Below are positions 18,525 to 26,972 of a stretch of DNA of 64,000 bases, one piece after another; position 1 is the stretch's first letter, and each line of letters opens with the position of its first letter. Source of the stretch: Lapidilactobacillus dextrinicus DSM 20335. GTDB lineage: Bacteria > Bacillota > Bacilli > Lactobacillales > Lactobacillaceae. The translations under genes and the position numbers were made by a program. The notes under the pieces are model-generated. The model ran no database searches. It was given only the letters and a program-made list of their open reading frames with translations, and was not told where the DNA came from. The stretch covers positions 1 through 64,000 of the forward strand of contig NZ_AYYK01000025.1 of NCBI RefSeq assembly GCF_001436095.1, in the 5' to 3' direction.

Positions 18525-19094
18525 CTACTTATTATCCGACTGATCGTCGTCAAATAAACCTTTAAGTTTCTCAAACTCTGGATTTGGTTGTTCTTTTTCG
18601 TCTTCTAATTGATCTGCATATTCATCTTCTGAAATGACTGACCAGCCTTCGCCTTCTGGCATAGTCTGATTAGCCAATTCGTCTGCTGTAAAAATTTGAG
18701 TTGGAATTGATAAAATAATATGATCTTCAATTGCTGTTTGTAAATCAATTTGATCGTTTTCAATGACAATAACTGTCTCGTCAAGATCATCTTGCACTTC
18801 TTGACTTGGTTGAGTTTCTTCAAGCACATATAATTCTTCAATGGCTAAATTAATTGGTAATGCCACTGGCATTAAACTTCTTGTTGAAGGTAATGTTAGC
18901 GTGCCACTAATTTTAAGATGGCTCACCCAGCCCAAATTATCATTACGAACTGTCCCCTTCACTTCAAAAGATGTGGCCGCAATTAATTCAGGCAATCGCT
19001 TTTGCAACGAGGTAAATAAATCAACGGTCTCATCAATTTTAAGTGTTTGATGTAAATGACGTTGTAATAAGTCTAAAGAAAGTTTTAAAGCCAT
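18525..19094 (-). CDS. yceD: YceD/DUF177 family protein
   Basis: A 189-residue acidic protein of the YceD (DUF177) family. The N-terminus KLSLDLLQRHL and the core GTVRNDNLGWVSHLKISGTLTLPSTRSL match, and the tail is Asp/Glu-rich. Family members, also called Duf177A or YlbN, affect 23S rRNA accumulation in plants and bacteria and are normally next to rpmF (ribosomal protein L32). AAGGAG seven bases before ATG sets the start at 19094 rather than the longer 19115 frame. It ends the operon that starts at yqeG. No rpmF follows; the next gene is gndA. Confidence 0.85.
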   Translation of the reverse strand: MALKLSLDLLQRHLHQTLKIDETVDLFTSLQKRLPELIAATSFEVKGTVRNDNLGWVSHLKISGTLTLPSTRSLMPVALPINLAIEELYVLEETQPSQEVQDDLDETVIVIENDQIDLQTAIEDHIILSIPTQIFTADELANQTMPEGEGWSVISEDEYADQLEDEKEQPNPEFEKLKGLFDDDQSDNK

Positions 19095-19129
19095 TTTACT
19101 GCTCCTTAATCTCATTTAATTGGCATGAT

Positions 19130-20278
19130 TTAGTGTTTGATAATAATGCGTTGGTGAAAGTTCTGTTCATGGCCGGTTAGTTGTTCAACCAAACGGTCAA
19201 CTCGAACTTGTAACCCTAATTCGCCATCTGGTTTACCTAAATCTGCTGTCACTCTAGTTAATGCTTTAATTTCATCTTGATTACGAACTTGATGTAAATA
19301 GTCTTGACCAACTTGATTAAATCCGAGTACCCGTAATTGCGGCAATTGTTTTTGCGCAGCGACGATTTCTGTCGTGCGAACATTTAACAACGTATACAAA
19401 GCCAAGCGCCGTAAACGTGCATAAGTATAACGTTTTGATTTTACTTTTTGAAGAAAATCAGCAAAGCTGACGCTATCTTGGTTTTGTTGCCAGAACCGAT
19501 ACTCTAATCCCTCTGACATTTGGTAAATATCTACTAGCGATGCTGGCCAATTCACGGTTAACTGATAATGCAACAATGGCCATAAATCTGACCAAGACAA
19601 CCAGTGGTGTGATAACTTCGTTAAATCTGCCGGTAGATATTGCTGAGCAGTAGTTAAATCGCCTGCTAAAAGTAATTGCCGAATAGCAGTCGCACTTGCG
19701 AACTTTTCACTCGTGGTTTGTAATGCATCATGCTCAGCACCAATACGTTCAATCGGAACAAAAGTTAATGGTTCAGCTAATTGACTATTAGCCAAAGCGT
19801 AACTCAATGCCAATAATTGGTTGGGCTGATTAATACGTTGTCCTAACTCAGCCTCTAAAAAATCATTCCACTGCGTCGCATAAGTCTTTGAATAATCAAT
19901 GGTGAATTTTTGTTGCTGTAATTTAGGCGCAATCTGCGCAATAAATTGTTGATAATCAAAATTATCTTGTTCAACACCAAAGGCTAAATAAGAGCACTTC
20001 AATGTCGCAAGCATTTGCAACGCCCCGCTAGCAAAGCGATCTGCTGGCTGACAAGCTACCGCAAAGGGTAACTCAATAACCAAGTCGGCACCATGATCCA
20101 GAGCCATTTGGGCCCGCTGCCATTTATCAATAATTGCAACTTCACCACGTTGGACATAATTTCCTGACATCACTACTACAACAGCATCTGCTTGCGTTTT
20201 TTTGCGAGCTTGGGCTAGCTGATAAGCATGGCCATTGTGAAACGGATTATATTCGGCTATGACACCACAGGCTTTCAT
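19130..20278 (-). CDS. tmcAL: tRNA(Met) cytidine acetate ligase
   Basis: Formerly YlbM/DUF795. It activates acetate with ATP to form N4-acetylcytidine at the wobble base of elongator tRNA-Met. CGVIAEYNPFHNGHAYQL is the nucleotidyltransferase HxGH region, and VVVMSGNYVQRGEVAIIDKW and GADLVIELPFAVACQP follow as in the family. The ATG at 20278 overlaps the TGA of the methyltransferase gene (ATGA). It is 382 residues from this start, close to family length; the longer frame to 20311 only reads into the neighbour. It is co-transcribed with ribosome-assembly genes. Confidence 0.9.
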   Translation of the reverse strand: MKACGVIAEYNPFHNGHAYQLAQARKKTQADAVVVVMSGNYVQRGEVAIIDKWQRAQMALDHGADLVIELPFAVACQPADRFASGALQMLATLKCSYLAFGVEQDNFDYQQFIAQIAPKLQQQKFTIDYSKTYATQWNDFLEAELGQRINQPNQLLALSYALANSQLAEPLTFVPIERIGAEHDALQTTSEKFASATAIRQLLLAGDLTTAQQYLPADLTKLSHHWLSWSDLWPLLHYQLTVNWPASLVDIYQMSEGLEYRFWQQNQDSVSFADFLQKVKSKRYTYARLRRLALYTLLNVRTTEIVAAQKQLPQLRVLGFNQVGQDYLHQVRNQDEIKALTRVTADLGKPDGELGLQVRVDRLVEQLTGHEQNFHQRIIIKH

Positions 20279-21039
20279 GAGCGGTCGCTTCGCTTTGCTT
20301 GAAACAACCATCGTGGCGTTTCTTCCTGCAAATTTTCATCGTTGAAGCCACCGTAAACCGCAACTTCACTGAAGCCGACTTTTTCTAAAAGCTGTTGATA
20401 TTGTTGATAAGGATAAGTACGTTCATGATGTTCTTCATGTAAGGCTTCATACGCCTCTAGCTCATCTCGCCAAACAAAAAAGGTTAAATCATGTAAGACG
20501 CTATTAGGTTGATCGTCACTATAACTCGACCACATAAAAGCCCAATCCTCATCATGTTCATTGTACATATAGCCTGGAAAAACTTCATTCATTTGATATA
20601 AAGAATGCACATCAAATAAAAACGTCCCGCCTGGTTTCAAGCTCGCATATACTTCACTAAAACAACGTTCAACTGCAGCTAAATCAGTCAAATAGCACAG
20701 TGAATCATCAAAACAAGTGATTAAATCAAAATCACCAACTCCGACGTCTGTTAATTTGGTCATATCACCTTGAAGCCACGTAACTGCCACATCATCTTGA
20801 AGTGCACGTTCCTCGGCTAAGGTGAGCATTTCTTCTGACAAATCAATGCCATAAGTGTCAGCTTTTTCTTGCGCAAATAAAACAGCCAGATCTCCTGTTC
20901 CACAGGCAAGATCCAGCACTTTTTTATCTTCTAACGGCAATCCTAAATGACGCCGCGTAAATTGTAACCATTGTGGATATAAGGTCTTATCCATCAATAA
21001 ATCATAATAGTAAGCAAATGTTTGGTACATTTTAGTCAA
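20275..21039 (-). CDS. yqeM: Class I SAM-dependent methyltransferase (YqeM-like)
   Basis: A 254-residue methyltransferase. VLDLACGTGDLAVLFA is motif I, YGIDLSEEML the acidic strand-2 end and FDLITCFDDSLCYL motif IV. It corresponds in position and size to B. subtilis YqeM, which lies after the ribosome silencing factor gene. The substrate is not known for this group. It overlaps rsfS by 8 bp and tmcAL by 4 bp, so translation of the three is coupled. Confidence 0.85.
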   Translation of the reverse strand: MTKMYQTFAYYYDLLMDKTLYPQWLQFTRRHLGLPLEDKKVLDLACGTGDLAVLFAQEKADTYGIDLSEEMLTLAEERALQDDVAVTWLQGDMTKLTDVGVGDFDLITCFDDSLCYLTDLAAVERCFSEVYASLKPGGTFLFDVHSLYQMNEVFPGYMYNEHDEDWAFMWSSYSDDQPNSVLHDLTFFVWRDELEAYEALHEEHHERTYPYQQYQQLLEKVGFSEVAVYGGFNDENLQEETPRWLFQAKRSDRS

Positions 21040-21385
21040 TTAACTCGTGGATATCGACCATTGGTGCGTCTGACCACAGTTTCTCCAAATTATAGAATTC
21101 GCGTTCTTCTTTCAAGAAGACATGAACAACCACGTCTTTAAAGTCGATTAGAATCCATTTAGATCCCTTCTTACCTTCAACATGACCCTCAATTCCTAAT
21201 GCTTCAACTTGCTTTTCAATTTCTTCAACAACAGCAAGTACTTGACGCTCAGAACCGGCATCCATAATGATAAAATAGTCTGCTAATAGGCTAACATTGC
21301 GCATGTCTAAGGCAACAATATCCTCAGCCCGTTTATCATCCCCAGCTTTAATCGCTGTTTCTAAAATCTCTTTGCTTTTATCCAA
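21032..21385 (-). CDS. rsfS: Ribosome silencing factor
   Basis: A 117-residue RsfS/YbeB/YqeL protein that binds ribosomal protein L14 on the large subunit and blocks subunit joining under poor nutrition. The motifs EDIVALDMRNVSLLADYFII, GHVEGKKGSKWILIDFKDVVVHVF and FYNLEKLWSDA are highly conserved in the family. It lies 3 bp after yqeK and overlaps the methyltransferase gene. Confidence 0.95.
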   Translation of the reverse strand: MDKSKEILETAIKAGDDKRAEDIVALDMRNVSLLADYFIIMDAGSERQVLAVVEEIEKQVEALGIEGHVEGKKGSKWILIDFKDVVVHVFLKEEREFYNLEKLWSDAPMVDIHELID

Positions 21386-21388
21386 AAA

Positions 21389-22000
21389 TTAATCCTCCTT
21401 GTGGATTCCTAGTACATTATATGTTTCAAAAGTTCTTGGGAAAATCTTAGCCTGTTTCTCAACTAAATACAAGATTGTATGTTGTAATTCATAAGCAACC
21501 GCAGCATCTAAACTTACCGCTAAAGCTTGTCGTGCCTCATCAATTCCTGGAAAGTTACGTCCTGGTTCAACAAAATCAGCAACAAAAATAATTTTGTCGA
21601 GGGTAGTCATCGCTGGATCACCTACGGTATGACGAGCAACGGCTTGTAAAATTGCTTCATCGTGAATATCAAGTTCTGCTTCGATGAAATAACGGCCCAC
21701 AACACCATGCCAAATGGCGTTGCCGTAATTTAATAAATCAGGATCAAGCTGTTTTTTTTGAATCATCGCTATGAATTCAGCATTACTTCGTTCTTTCGCA
21801 TAGTCATGAAGTAACCCTGCTAAGCCGGCTTTAGTTACATCTGCATCAACTTTAGCAGCGATTTGCATGGCTTGTTGTTCAACACGTAGACAATGCTCAG
21901 CGCGATAATCGCTAAGGTGTTCATGTAAAGCTGCTACTAATTCATCCCGAGTATAGGGAACAATCTTTTTAAACTCAAGCGGATCATACTCAATGCTCAA
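21389..22000 (-). CDS. yqeK: HD-domain Ap4A hydrolase YqeK
   Basis: A 203-residue HD-superfamily phosphohydrolase. HCLRVEQQA, LLHDYAKE (the HD pair), WHGVVGRYF and ARHTVGDPAMTTLDKIIFVADF supply the metal ligands. YqeK proteins are symmetrical diadenosine tetraphosphatases, cleaving Ap4A to two ADP. It sits between nadD and rsfS, overlapping nadD by 11 bp, the order usual in Firmicutes. Confidence 0.92.
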   Translation of the reverse strand: MSIEYDPLEFKKIVPYTRDELVAALHEHLSDYRAEHCLRVEQQAMQIAAKVDADVTKAGLAGLLHDYAKERSNAEFIAMIQKKQLDPDLLNYGNAIWHGVVGRYFIEAELDIHDEAILQAVARHTVGDPAMTTLDKIIFVADFVEPGRNFPGIDEARQALAVSLDAAVAYELQHTILYLVEKQAKIFPRTFETYNVLGIHKED

Positions 22001-22628
22001 GGTAAAGCCCCTTTTCTTTAATATAAGCCTGAACTTTATCTGGTACTAAATAATTGATTGGGCAGTGATTACTTACTAGTTGCCGAATTTTAGTGGAACT
22101 AATCGCCACCTCTGGCGTATCTACCCAAATGACCGGATACTTAGCTTTAGTTGAGTAACCTGGGCGTTTAACGCCCACAAAAGTGACTAACTTTGCTAAT
22201 TCATCAATTCGATGCCAAGTCGGTAAATACTCAATCATATCAGCACCAAGAATTAAATAATAGTCCGCCAGTGGATGACGTCGCTTTAATTCAACAATTG
22301 TGTCATAGGTGTAACTCTTGCCACCACGAGCAATTTCTAATAAATCTAAATCAAAGCCCTGATGTCCAGCTAGTGCTAACTCTAACATTGCCACACGATC
22401 TTTAGCATCAATTGTTTCTTTGTGATCTTGATGTGGTGGTTGTGCATCAGGAATAAACGAGACTTTCTTAAGCTTGAGTTGTGCCATTACCTGATCTGCC
22501 ATAATTAAATGACCAATATGAACAGGATTGAAAGTTCCGCCCATAATCCCTACTGCCTGACGTGGTAATTTAGGTGTTTTGATTTGTACTTTAGTTTCTA
22601 GTGGTGTTTTTAGTTCTGTTTGTTTCAT
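21990..22628 (-). CDS. nadD: Nicotinate-nucleotide adenylyltransferase
   Basis: Joins ATP and nicotinate mononucleotide to deamido-NAD in the last-but-one step of NAD synthesis. VGIMGGTFNPVHIGHLIMAD holds the (H/T)xGH adenylyltransferase motif, and VAISSTKIRQLV is the C-terminal ISSTxIR signature. The protein carries about 26 residues before the core, slightly longer than average. It overlaps yhbY by 4 bp and yqeK by 11 bp. Confidence 0.95.
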   Translation of the reverse strand: MKQTELKTPLETKVQIKTPKLPRQAVGIMGGTFNPVHIGHLIMADQVMAQLKLKKVSFIPDAQPPHQDHKETIDAKDRVAMLELALAGHQGFDLDLLEIARGGKSYTYDTIVELKRRHPLADYYLILGADMIEYLPTWHRIDELAKLVTFVGVKRPGYSTKAKYPVIWVDTPEVAISSTKIRQLVSNHCPINYLVPDKVQAYIKEKGLYLEH

Positions 22629-22939
22629 TTTATTGCATTCACTTCTTCAGAAAGCTTCCGATTTTTAATTTTGCTTGCAGGACGATACAAAGTCAAAACG
22701 CGTCCTAACGATTGAACAACTGTTAAGTTAGGAATCGTTTCAGCAAGTGTTTGACTTAATTCAGCTGCTGTTTCATCTGAATTCTGCAAAATATTAATTT
22801 TTAGTAACTCATGTGTTTCTAAGGTACGTACTAAATCATCAACGAATGCATCATTTAGACCGTTTTTACCTACTTGTAAACTGGGCCGTAACCGATTAGC
22901 CTTCGATTTCAAAAAACGTTTCTGCTTACTTGTTAACAT
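22625..22939 (-). CDS. yhbY: Ribosome assembly RNA-binding protein YhbY
   Basis: A 104-residue CRM-domain (CRS1/YhbY) protein. LTSKQKRFLKSKANRLRPSLQVGKNGL and the GRVLTLYRP ending are the family pattern, including the Gly-Lys-Asn-Gly loop that contacts RNA. It is thought to assist 50S assembly. It lies 13 bp after yqeH. Confidence 0.94.
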   Translation of the reverse strand: MLTSKQKRFLKSKANRLRPSLQVGKNGLNDAFVDDLVRTLETHELLKINILQNSDETAAELSQTLAETIPNLTVVQSLGRVLTLYRPASKIKNRKLSEEVNAIK

Positions 22940-22952
22940 TTAAATTCTCCTT

Positions 22953-24074
22953 CTAGACAATCGGTGTTCTTAAACTATAACTAACACCTTCTGGTAAAAA
23001 CAAACGATAATCGCTATTTGCTGGTAATCGTAGCCAACCTAAACCAGCAATAACAAGGTCTTGTGGTTCTTTAGTGTGAAAATCGTGTTGTTTAAAAGGT
23101 GGGAATTGCTCTGGATCAGCAGGTGGTACTAACAATTTACCACGTTGACGTTGATAAAAATCATCTGCTGTGGCTGTTTTTGTCCGGTGCACTAACAAAT
23201 TATTTTCAACATAGACAACGATGCTGCTGCGCGTGCCCTTTAAAAAGTCTAAGCGCATCAAACCACCTAAGAATAAAGTCTGTGGTGGATTCAATTGGAA
23301 GACACGTGGTCGTAATTCGTTTTGAGGACTAATATAACGTAACTCTTTAGCACTTAGATAGTGGGCCATTTGAGTACCATTAATAATTCCCGGTGTATCA
23401 ATTAAAGATTGGCCATCAGCCAAAGGAATCTGAATCTGATCGAGTGTTGTCCCAGGAAAACGTGACGTTGTAATCACATCATTTTGACCAGCAGTTTGCT
23501 TGATAATGGCATTAATCAAAGTTGATTTCCCAACGTTGGTTGTCCCGACCACATACACGTCGCGACCTTTACGTTCTTTTTCAATAACAGCTAATAATTC
23601 ATCCACTTGGTATAACCTTTTAGCACTGGTTAATAACGTTGCAACCGGATGTAGGCCTTGTAATGCAGCCTGTTGTTGCAACCAATTTGTGACTTTTGAA
23701 CGTTTAACACTCTTGGGTAGTAAATCAGCTTTATTACCAACCAAAATAACTTGGTTAGTGCCGACAAAGCGATGCAACCCGGGAATCACACTACCATCAA
23801 AGTCAAACAAATCCACAACGTTGACAATTAAAGCATTTTGCTTGCCTAGCGAATTCAATAAGGCGGTAAATTCATTATCATCAATGGCAACGTCTGTTAT
23901 TTCGTTGTAGTGACGCAAACGAAAACAACGTTGACAATAAAATAAGTTATTATCTGCTGCCAGTTGTTTCTTTAATGAGCTAGCAGGAATATAGCCAGCT
24001 TCATCTGGGTCGTTACTTTGTAACTTAGCCCCACAACCAATACAATATAAATCATTTGTTTCAACTTCAGTCAT
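22953..24074 (-). CDS. yqeH: Ribosome biogenesis GTPase YqeH
   Basis: A 373-residue circularly permuted GTPase needed for 30S assembly. An N-terminal zinc finger (CIGCGAKLQ and YCQRCFRLRHY) is followed by permuted motifs: NKADLLP (G4), TSAKR (G5), GTTNVGKSTLIN (G1 P-loop) and LIDTPGI (G3). The C-terminal domain binds RNA. It overlaps yqeG by 8 bp and precedes yhbY. Confidence 0.96.
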   Translation of the reverse strand: MTEVETNDLYCIGCGAKLQSNDPDEAGYIPASSLKKQLAADNNLFYCQRCFRLRHYNEITDVAIDDNEFTALLNSLGKQNALIVNVVDLFDFDGSVIPGLHRFVGTNQVILVGNKADLLPKSVKRSKVTNWLQQQAALQGLHPVATLLTSAKRLYQVDELLAVIEKERKGRDVYVVGTTNVGKSTLINAIIKQTAGQNDVITTSRFPGTTLDQIQIPLADGQSLIDTPGIINGTQMAHYLSAKELRYISPQNELRPRVFQLNPPQTLFLGGLMRLDFLKGTRSSIVVYVENNLLVHRTKTATADDFYQRQRGKLLVPPADPEQFPPFKQHDFHTKEPQDLVIAGLGWLRLPANSDYRLFLPEGVSYSLRTPIV

Positions 24075-24594
24075 TTAAATGCTCCTGCCAAGTGGCCTGT
24101 GGATTTTTTTGATAATAATGATTCATGATAATGTTTTCGAAGAAACGGTTCAATTTAGTCGTCCAACTATCAGTTTCAACAAAGGGCCGAACCATCACAG
24201 TACGTACCCCTGCAAGATGACCAGCTTGCACATCTGTTAGCAATTGGTCGCCAACCATCACAGTATGTTCAGGTTCCAAATTAAATTCTTTTAAAGCACG
24301 ATCAATGCCAAATGGTAATGGCTTTAGTGCATTCCAAATAAACGGAATACCTAGTTGCGCAACTGCCCGTTGAACCCGTTTCTTTCTATTATTAGAAACA
24401 ACAATCACTTGAATATGATTTTGTTTCATTGTTTCTAACCAATCGAGCAGTTCTTCAGACGCATCAGGATCATGCCAAGCAATTAAAGTATTATCCAAGT
24501 CTGTTAAAATTGCATTGATCTGATACCGTTTCAGCTCGGTTGGTGTTAAATTATAAATTCGATTTAATAACCAATCAGGTTTAAAAAATACCAT
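24067..24594 (-). CDS. yqeG: YqeG family HAD IIIA-type phosphatase
   Basis: A 175-residue HAD-superfamily protein. AILTDLDNTLIAW carries the catalytic DxDxT, VIVVSNNRKKRV is motif II and KPLPFGIDRAL with VMVGDQLLTDVQAG form motifs III/IV. The plant relative acts on phosphatidylglycerophosphate, so a PGP phosphatase role is possible but unproven here. It is the first gene of the operon running to yceD, with a good promoter just upstream. Confidence 0.92.
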   Translation of the reverse strand: MVFFKPDWLLNRIYNLTPTELKRYQINAILTDLDNTLIAWHDPDASEELLDWLETMKQNHIQVIVVSNNRKKRVQRAVAQLGIPFIWNALKPLPFGIDRALKEFNLEPEHTVMVGDQLLTDVQAGHLAGVRTVMVRPFVETDSWTTKLNRFFENIIMNHYYQKNPQATWQEHLND

Positions 24595-24618
24595 GTTCCA
24601 CCTCGTTCATATCCCTTC

Positions 24619-24647
24619 ATTATAAAAGAAAAGTGCGATAGAAACAA
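24619..24647 (-). promoter_or_regulatory. Promoter of the yqeG operon
   Basis: TTGTTT (24647-24642), exactly 17 bases, then TATAAT (24624-24619) on the minus strand, 25 bases before the yqeG start. The same TTGTTT-17-TATAAT layout is found at hit. Confidence 0.75.
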
Positions 24648-24701
24648 CGTTGGTTAACTGAAGTTCTTCAACAATAACTTAATTTTCCAAAAAATAACAA
24701 T

Positions 24702-24766
24702 AAAAAAGCAATCATGATTGCCAATTGAACTATTAATTTAGTTCAATGACGCTTCGTGATTGCTTT
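24702..24766 (-). terminator. Terminator of the aldo/keto reductase gene
   Basis: Outer stem AGCAATCA/TGATTGCT with an inner TTGAACTA/TAGTTCAA stem, followed on the minus strand by a T-run, directly after the reductase stop. Confidence 0.85.
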
Positions 24767-24772
24767 TTATTA

Positions 24773-25621
24773 TTAAAAATCAGTCGTATCAGGATCAGCT
24801 GCTAAACCAGCTTGACCATGTAAACCATCGATAACCTTCATGTCTGCTTCACTTAATTCAAAATCAAACAATTGGGCATTTTCTTCAATTCGTTCTGGGT
24901 GAACCGACTTAGGTAATGGCAAGAAACCATGTTGCAAGCTCCAACGTAAAACAACTTGTGCAACAGTCTTATCATAGTTAGCTGCAATATCTTGTAACTC
25001 AGCAACCTTGAAGATCTTACCAGTACCAAGTGGGCTATAAGCTTCACTCAAAATATGATGAGCCTCATTATAAGCCGTTACTTCTGGTTGCAAATCACTT
25101 GGATTTAAGAAGATCTGATTAACTGTTGGTTGAATTGTTGCTGTTTTTAATAGTTCATCTAAATGTTTAGCATGGAAGTTGGAAACACCAATCGCACGAA
25201 TTTTACCAGCTTGAACGGCTTCTTCCATTGCACGCCAAGATTCAGCGTTCATTTCTTGCCAACGATTACGGAAGTCTACTGGATTAGGCCAATGAATTAA
25301 ATATAAATCAAGATAGTCCAAACCTAATTCCATTAAAGAGCGATCAATTGCTTGCTTAGCTGCTTGATAACCATGATCTTTGTTCCATAATTTAGTCGTC
25401 ACAAAAATTTCATCGCGTGGAATTCCACTCTTACGAATACCCCGACCAACACTTTCCTGATTGCCATAAGCGGCAGCAGTATCAATATGACGGTAACCTG
25501 CTTTTAAAGCGGCTAAAACAGATGATTCTGCAATATTACCATCAGGTGTTTGCCAAGTACCAAAACCAACAACAGGAATTTTAACACCATTGTTCAATGT
25601 ATAAGTATCAGTTAAACTCAC
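24773..25621 (-). CDS. Aldo/keto reductase, AKR5 type
   Basis: A 282-residue NADPH-dependent carbonyl reductase related to 2,5-diketo-D-gluconate reductases. VGFGTWQTPDG, YRHIDTAAAYGNQESVGRGI (catalytic Asp and Tyr), LYLIHWPNP (His) and IGVSNFHAKHLDELL are present, with the cofactor loop LPKSVHPERIEENAQLFDF. It starts with GTG at 25621 after AAGGAGG at seven bases. It is a single-gene unit with a terminator and a palindrome in its promoter region. Substrate unknown; detoxification of aldehydes or methylglyoxal is the usual role. Confidence 0.9.
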   Translation of the reverse strand: MSLTDTYTLNNGVKIPVVGFGTWQTPDGNIAESSVLAALKAGYRHIDTAAAYGNQESVGRGIRKSGIPRDEIFVTTKLWNKDHGYQAAKQAIDRSLMELGLDYLDLYLIHWPNPVDFRNRWQEMNAESWRAMEEAVQAGKIRAIGVSNFHAKHLDELLKTATIQPTVNQIFLNPSDLQPEVTAYNEAHHILSEAYSPLGTGKIFKVAELQDIAANYDKTVAQVVLRWSLQHGFLPLPKSVHPERIEENAQLFDFELSEADMKVIDGLHGQAGLAADPDTTDF

Positions 25622-25668
25622 AATAATTCCTCCTTAAAAATCCATAGTCAACTTCTATTATGCTGACA

Positions 25669-25680
25669 TGATACGTATCA
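25669..25680. promoter_or_regulatory. Perfect 12-bp palindrome, possible operator of the reductase gene
   Basis: TGATACGTATCA is its own reverse complement and lies about 50 bases upstream of the reductase start, within the likely promoter (TTGATA on the minus strand starts inside a related sequence). A regulator binding site is the simplest reading; the regulator is not in the window. Confidence 0.4.
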
Positions 25681-25772
25681 ATACGATAACAGAAACCTAC
25701 TAACTAAATCAGTATAGCAAACATTTAAAAAATACTTAGTATCTTTGCTCAAATATTATACACGCTAACAAC

Positions 25773-26519
25773 TTAATGATTATTAATGAGATGAAATTGT
25801 TCATCCAGCCATTGCAAACAGACCGGTAAATAAGTATCCCAAAAATTCCAGTCATGTTGGCCTGTTTGCTCACGATAATCAAGTTTATCTAAATATTGGC
25901 GTGCAAATGTACGGAAAGTTCGATTACTCTCTAAGAGTTTATCATCAGTGCCAATTAGCTGAAATAGTGGCAATTGTGTGGCTCGACGATCCGCCACTAA
26001 GTTCAAAAGATTATTGTGGCTCTTGGTAAAACTTTCCCGATCGCCAAAAACTTGTTCAAATTCAGCAGTCCGATCATTCCAAGTTGAACTAATATCTAAT
26101 CGACCCGATAAACTTGCAGCCGCACCAATACGATCTGGATAATTTAAGGCCCACTTAAAGGCACCATAACCGCCCATCGATAAACCAGCAACAAATGTAT
26201 TTTGCTTAGTTAAAGATAAATTCAACCAAGTTGTTAAATACTCTGGCAAATCCTCAGTTAAATAATCCCAATAATGCTCACCGTAGGCCGTATTAGTATA
26301 GTAACTTTTACCAACATCTGGCATAACAATCACAAAAGGATATTGACTTGCATACCGAACCAGAGAGCTATTATAAAGCCACGAATTTTGATTGTCTCCT
26401 AATCCATGCAATAGAAATAAGACTGGTTGATTCTTAATTCGATTAGCGGGTAAGTATATTTTAAAATCTGTTGTCTTTCCTAAACTTTTCGAGAAAAAAC
26501 TAAACGTTGCAATAGCCAT
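25773..26519 (-). CDS. Alpha/beta-hydrolase esterase (tributyrin esterase EstA-like)
   Basis: A 248-residue esterase of the EstA/esterase-D group. VLFLLHGLGDNQNSW is the oxyanion region, FVAGLSMGGYGAFKWAL the nucleophile elbow with catalytic Ser, LIGTDDKLL the acid and GQHDWNFWD the His. These enzymes cleave short-chain esters such as tributyrin and, in related lactobacilli, hydroxycinnamate esters. GGGAG seven bases before ATG fixes the start at 26519; the longer frame adds 11 residues that include the ribosome site. No signal peptide, so cytoplasmic. Monocistronic. Confidence 0.88.
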   Translation of the reverse strand: MAIATFSFFSKSLGKTTDFKIYLPANRIKNQPVLFLLHGLGDNQNSWLYNSSLVRYASQYPFVIVMPDVGKSYYTNTAYGEHYWDYLTEDLPEYLTTWLNLSLTKQNTFVAGLSMGGYGAFKWALNYPDRIGAAASLSGRLDISSTWNDRTAEFEQVFGDRESFTKSHNNLLNLVADRRATQLPLFQLIGTDDKLLESNRTFRTFARQYLDKLDYREQTGQHDWNFWDTYLPVCLQWLDEQFHLINNH

Positions 26520-26542
26520 TGCATCACTCCCATTTGCCTTTA

Positions 26543-26551
26543 AGTATAGCA
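26543..26551 (-). promoter_or_regulatory. Extended -10 promoter of the esterase gene
   Basis: Minus-strand TGCTATACT, an extended -10 element about 25 bases before the esterase start, with a poor -35. Confidence 0.45.
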
Positions 26552-26603
26552 TAAACCCTATTTATTGCCGATTAAGAACCACTCATGTCAAACACTAACT
26601 ATC

Positions 26604-26880
26604 GTTCTTCGTGCCTTTGGAAAATGCACTGGTGGAACACTACGAGCTTAATCTGAATCAAATACAAACTTTCTTGTAAATGGTAAACCATTAACAAGAA
26701 TTACGCGAAAGTTTCTATCTTGCTAACCTAGCGACGGCGAAAAGACACCGCTCAGTAGTGAAATTATTGTTGCGATTTATCGCCTACAATAAGGCTCAGC
26801 CTTAAGACGAACTATCTTTACTCAACTTAAATTGACGCCCACCACGTTCCATGAGCAAACTTTGTGGAAGCGATAAAAGC
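26604..26880. other. Unassigned structured intergenic region (possible noncoding RNA)
   Basis: The 410-bp gap between rplT and the esterase gene has no credible gene but is dense in complementary stems. The left arm pairs GTTC/GAAC and GTGC/GCAC (26604-26638). A three-tier hairpin has AAACTTTC/GAAAGTTT, CTTGT/ACAAG and AATGGT/ACCATT (26666-26714). Another pairs TTATTGT/ACAATAA enclosing GCGAT/ATCGC (26764-26792). A small AAGGCT/AGCCTT stem lies at 26791-26803. A long-range stem can close 26631-26638 with 26846-26853. Orientation is unresolved because stems read alike on both strands. No match to tmRNA, RNase P, SRP or 6S motifs was recognised. Confidence 0.5.
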
Positions 26881-26929
26881 GAAAAAATAACGGTTTTAGC
26901 TTTCCTAATACGCTTAAATTAATGACAAT

Positions 26930-26957
26930 AAAAAAGGCTGGGAAATATCCCAACCTT
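26930..26957 (-). terminator. Terminator of the infC-rpmI-rplT operon
   Basis: AAAGGTTGGGATA with its near-complement and a six-T tail on the minus strand, 16 bases after the rplT stop. Confidence 0.9.
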
Positions 26958-26972
26958 TAATCAATTAACGTC

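Noticed and set aside
26601-26645. T-box-like GGTGGAAC on the plus strand
   Set aside because: The following CCGCG is missing, no terminator follows and no synthetase gene is downstream.
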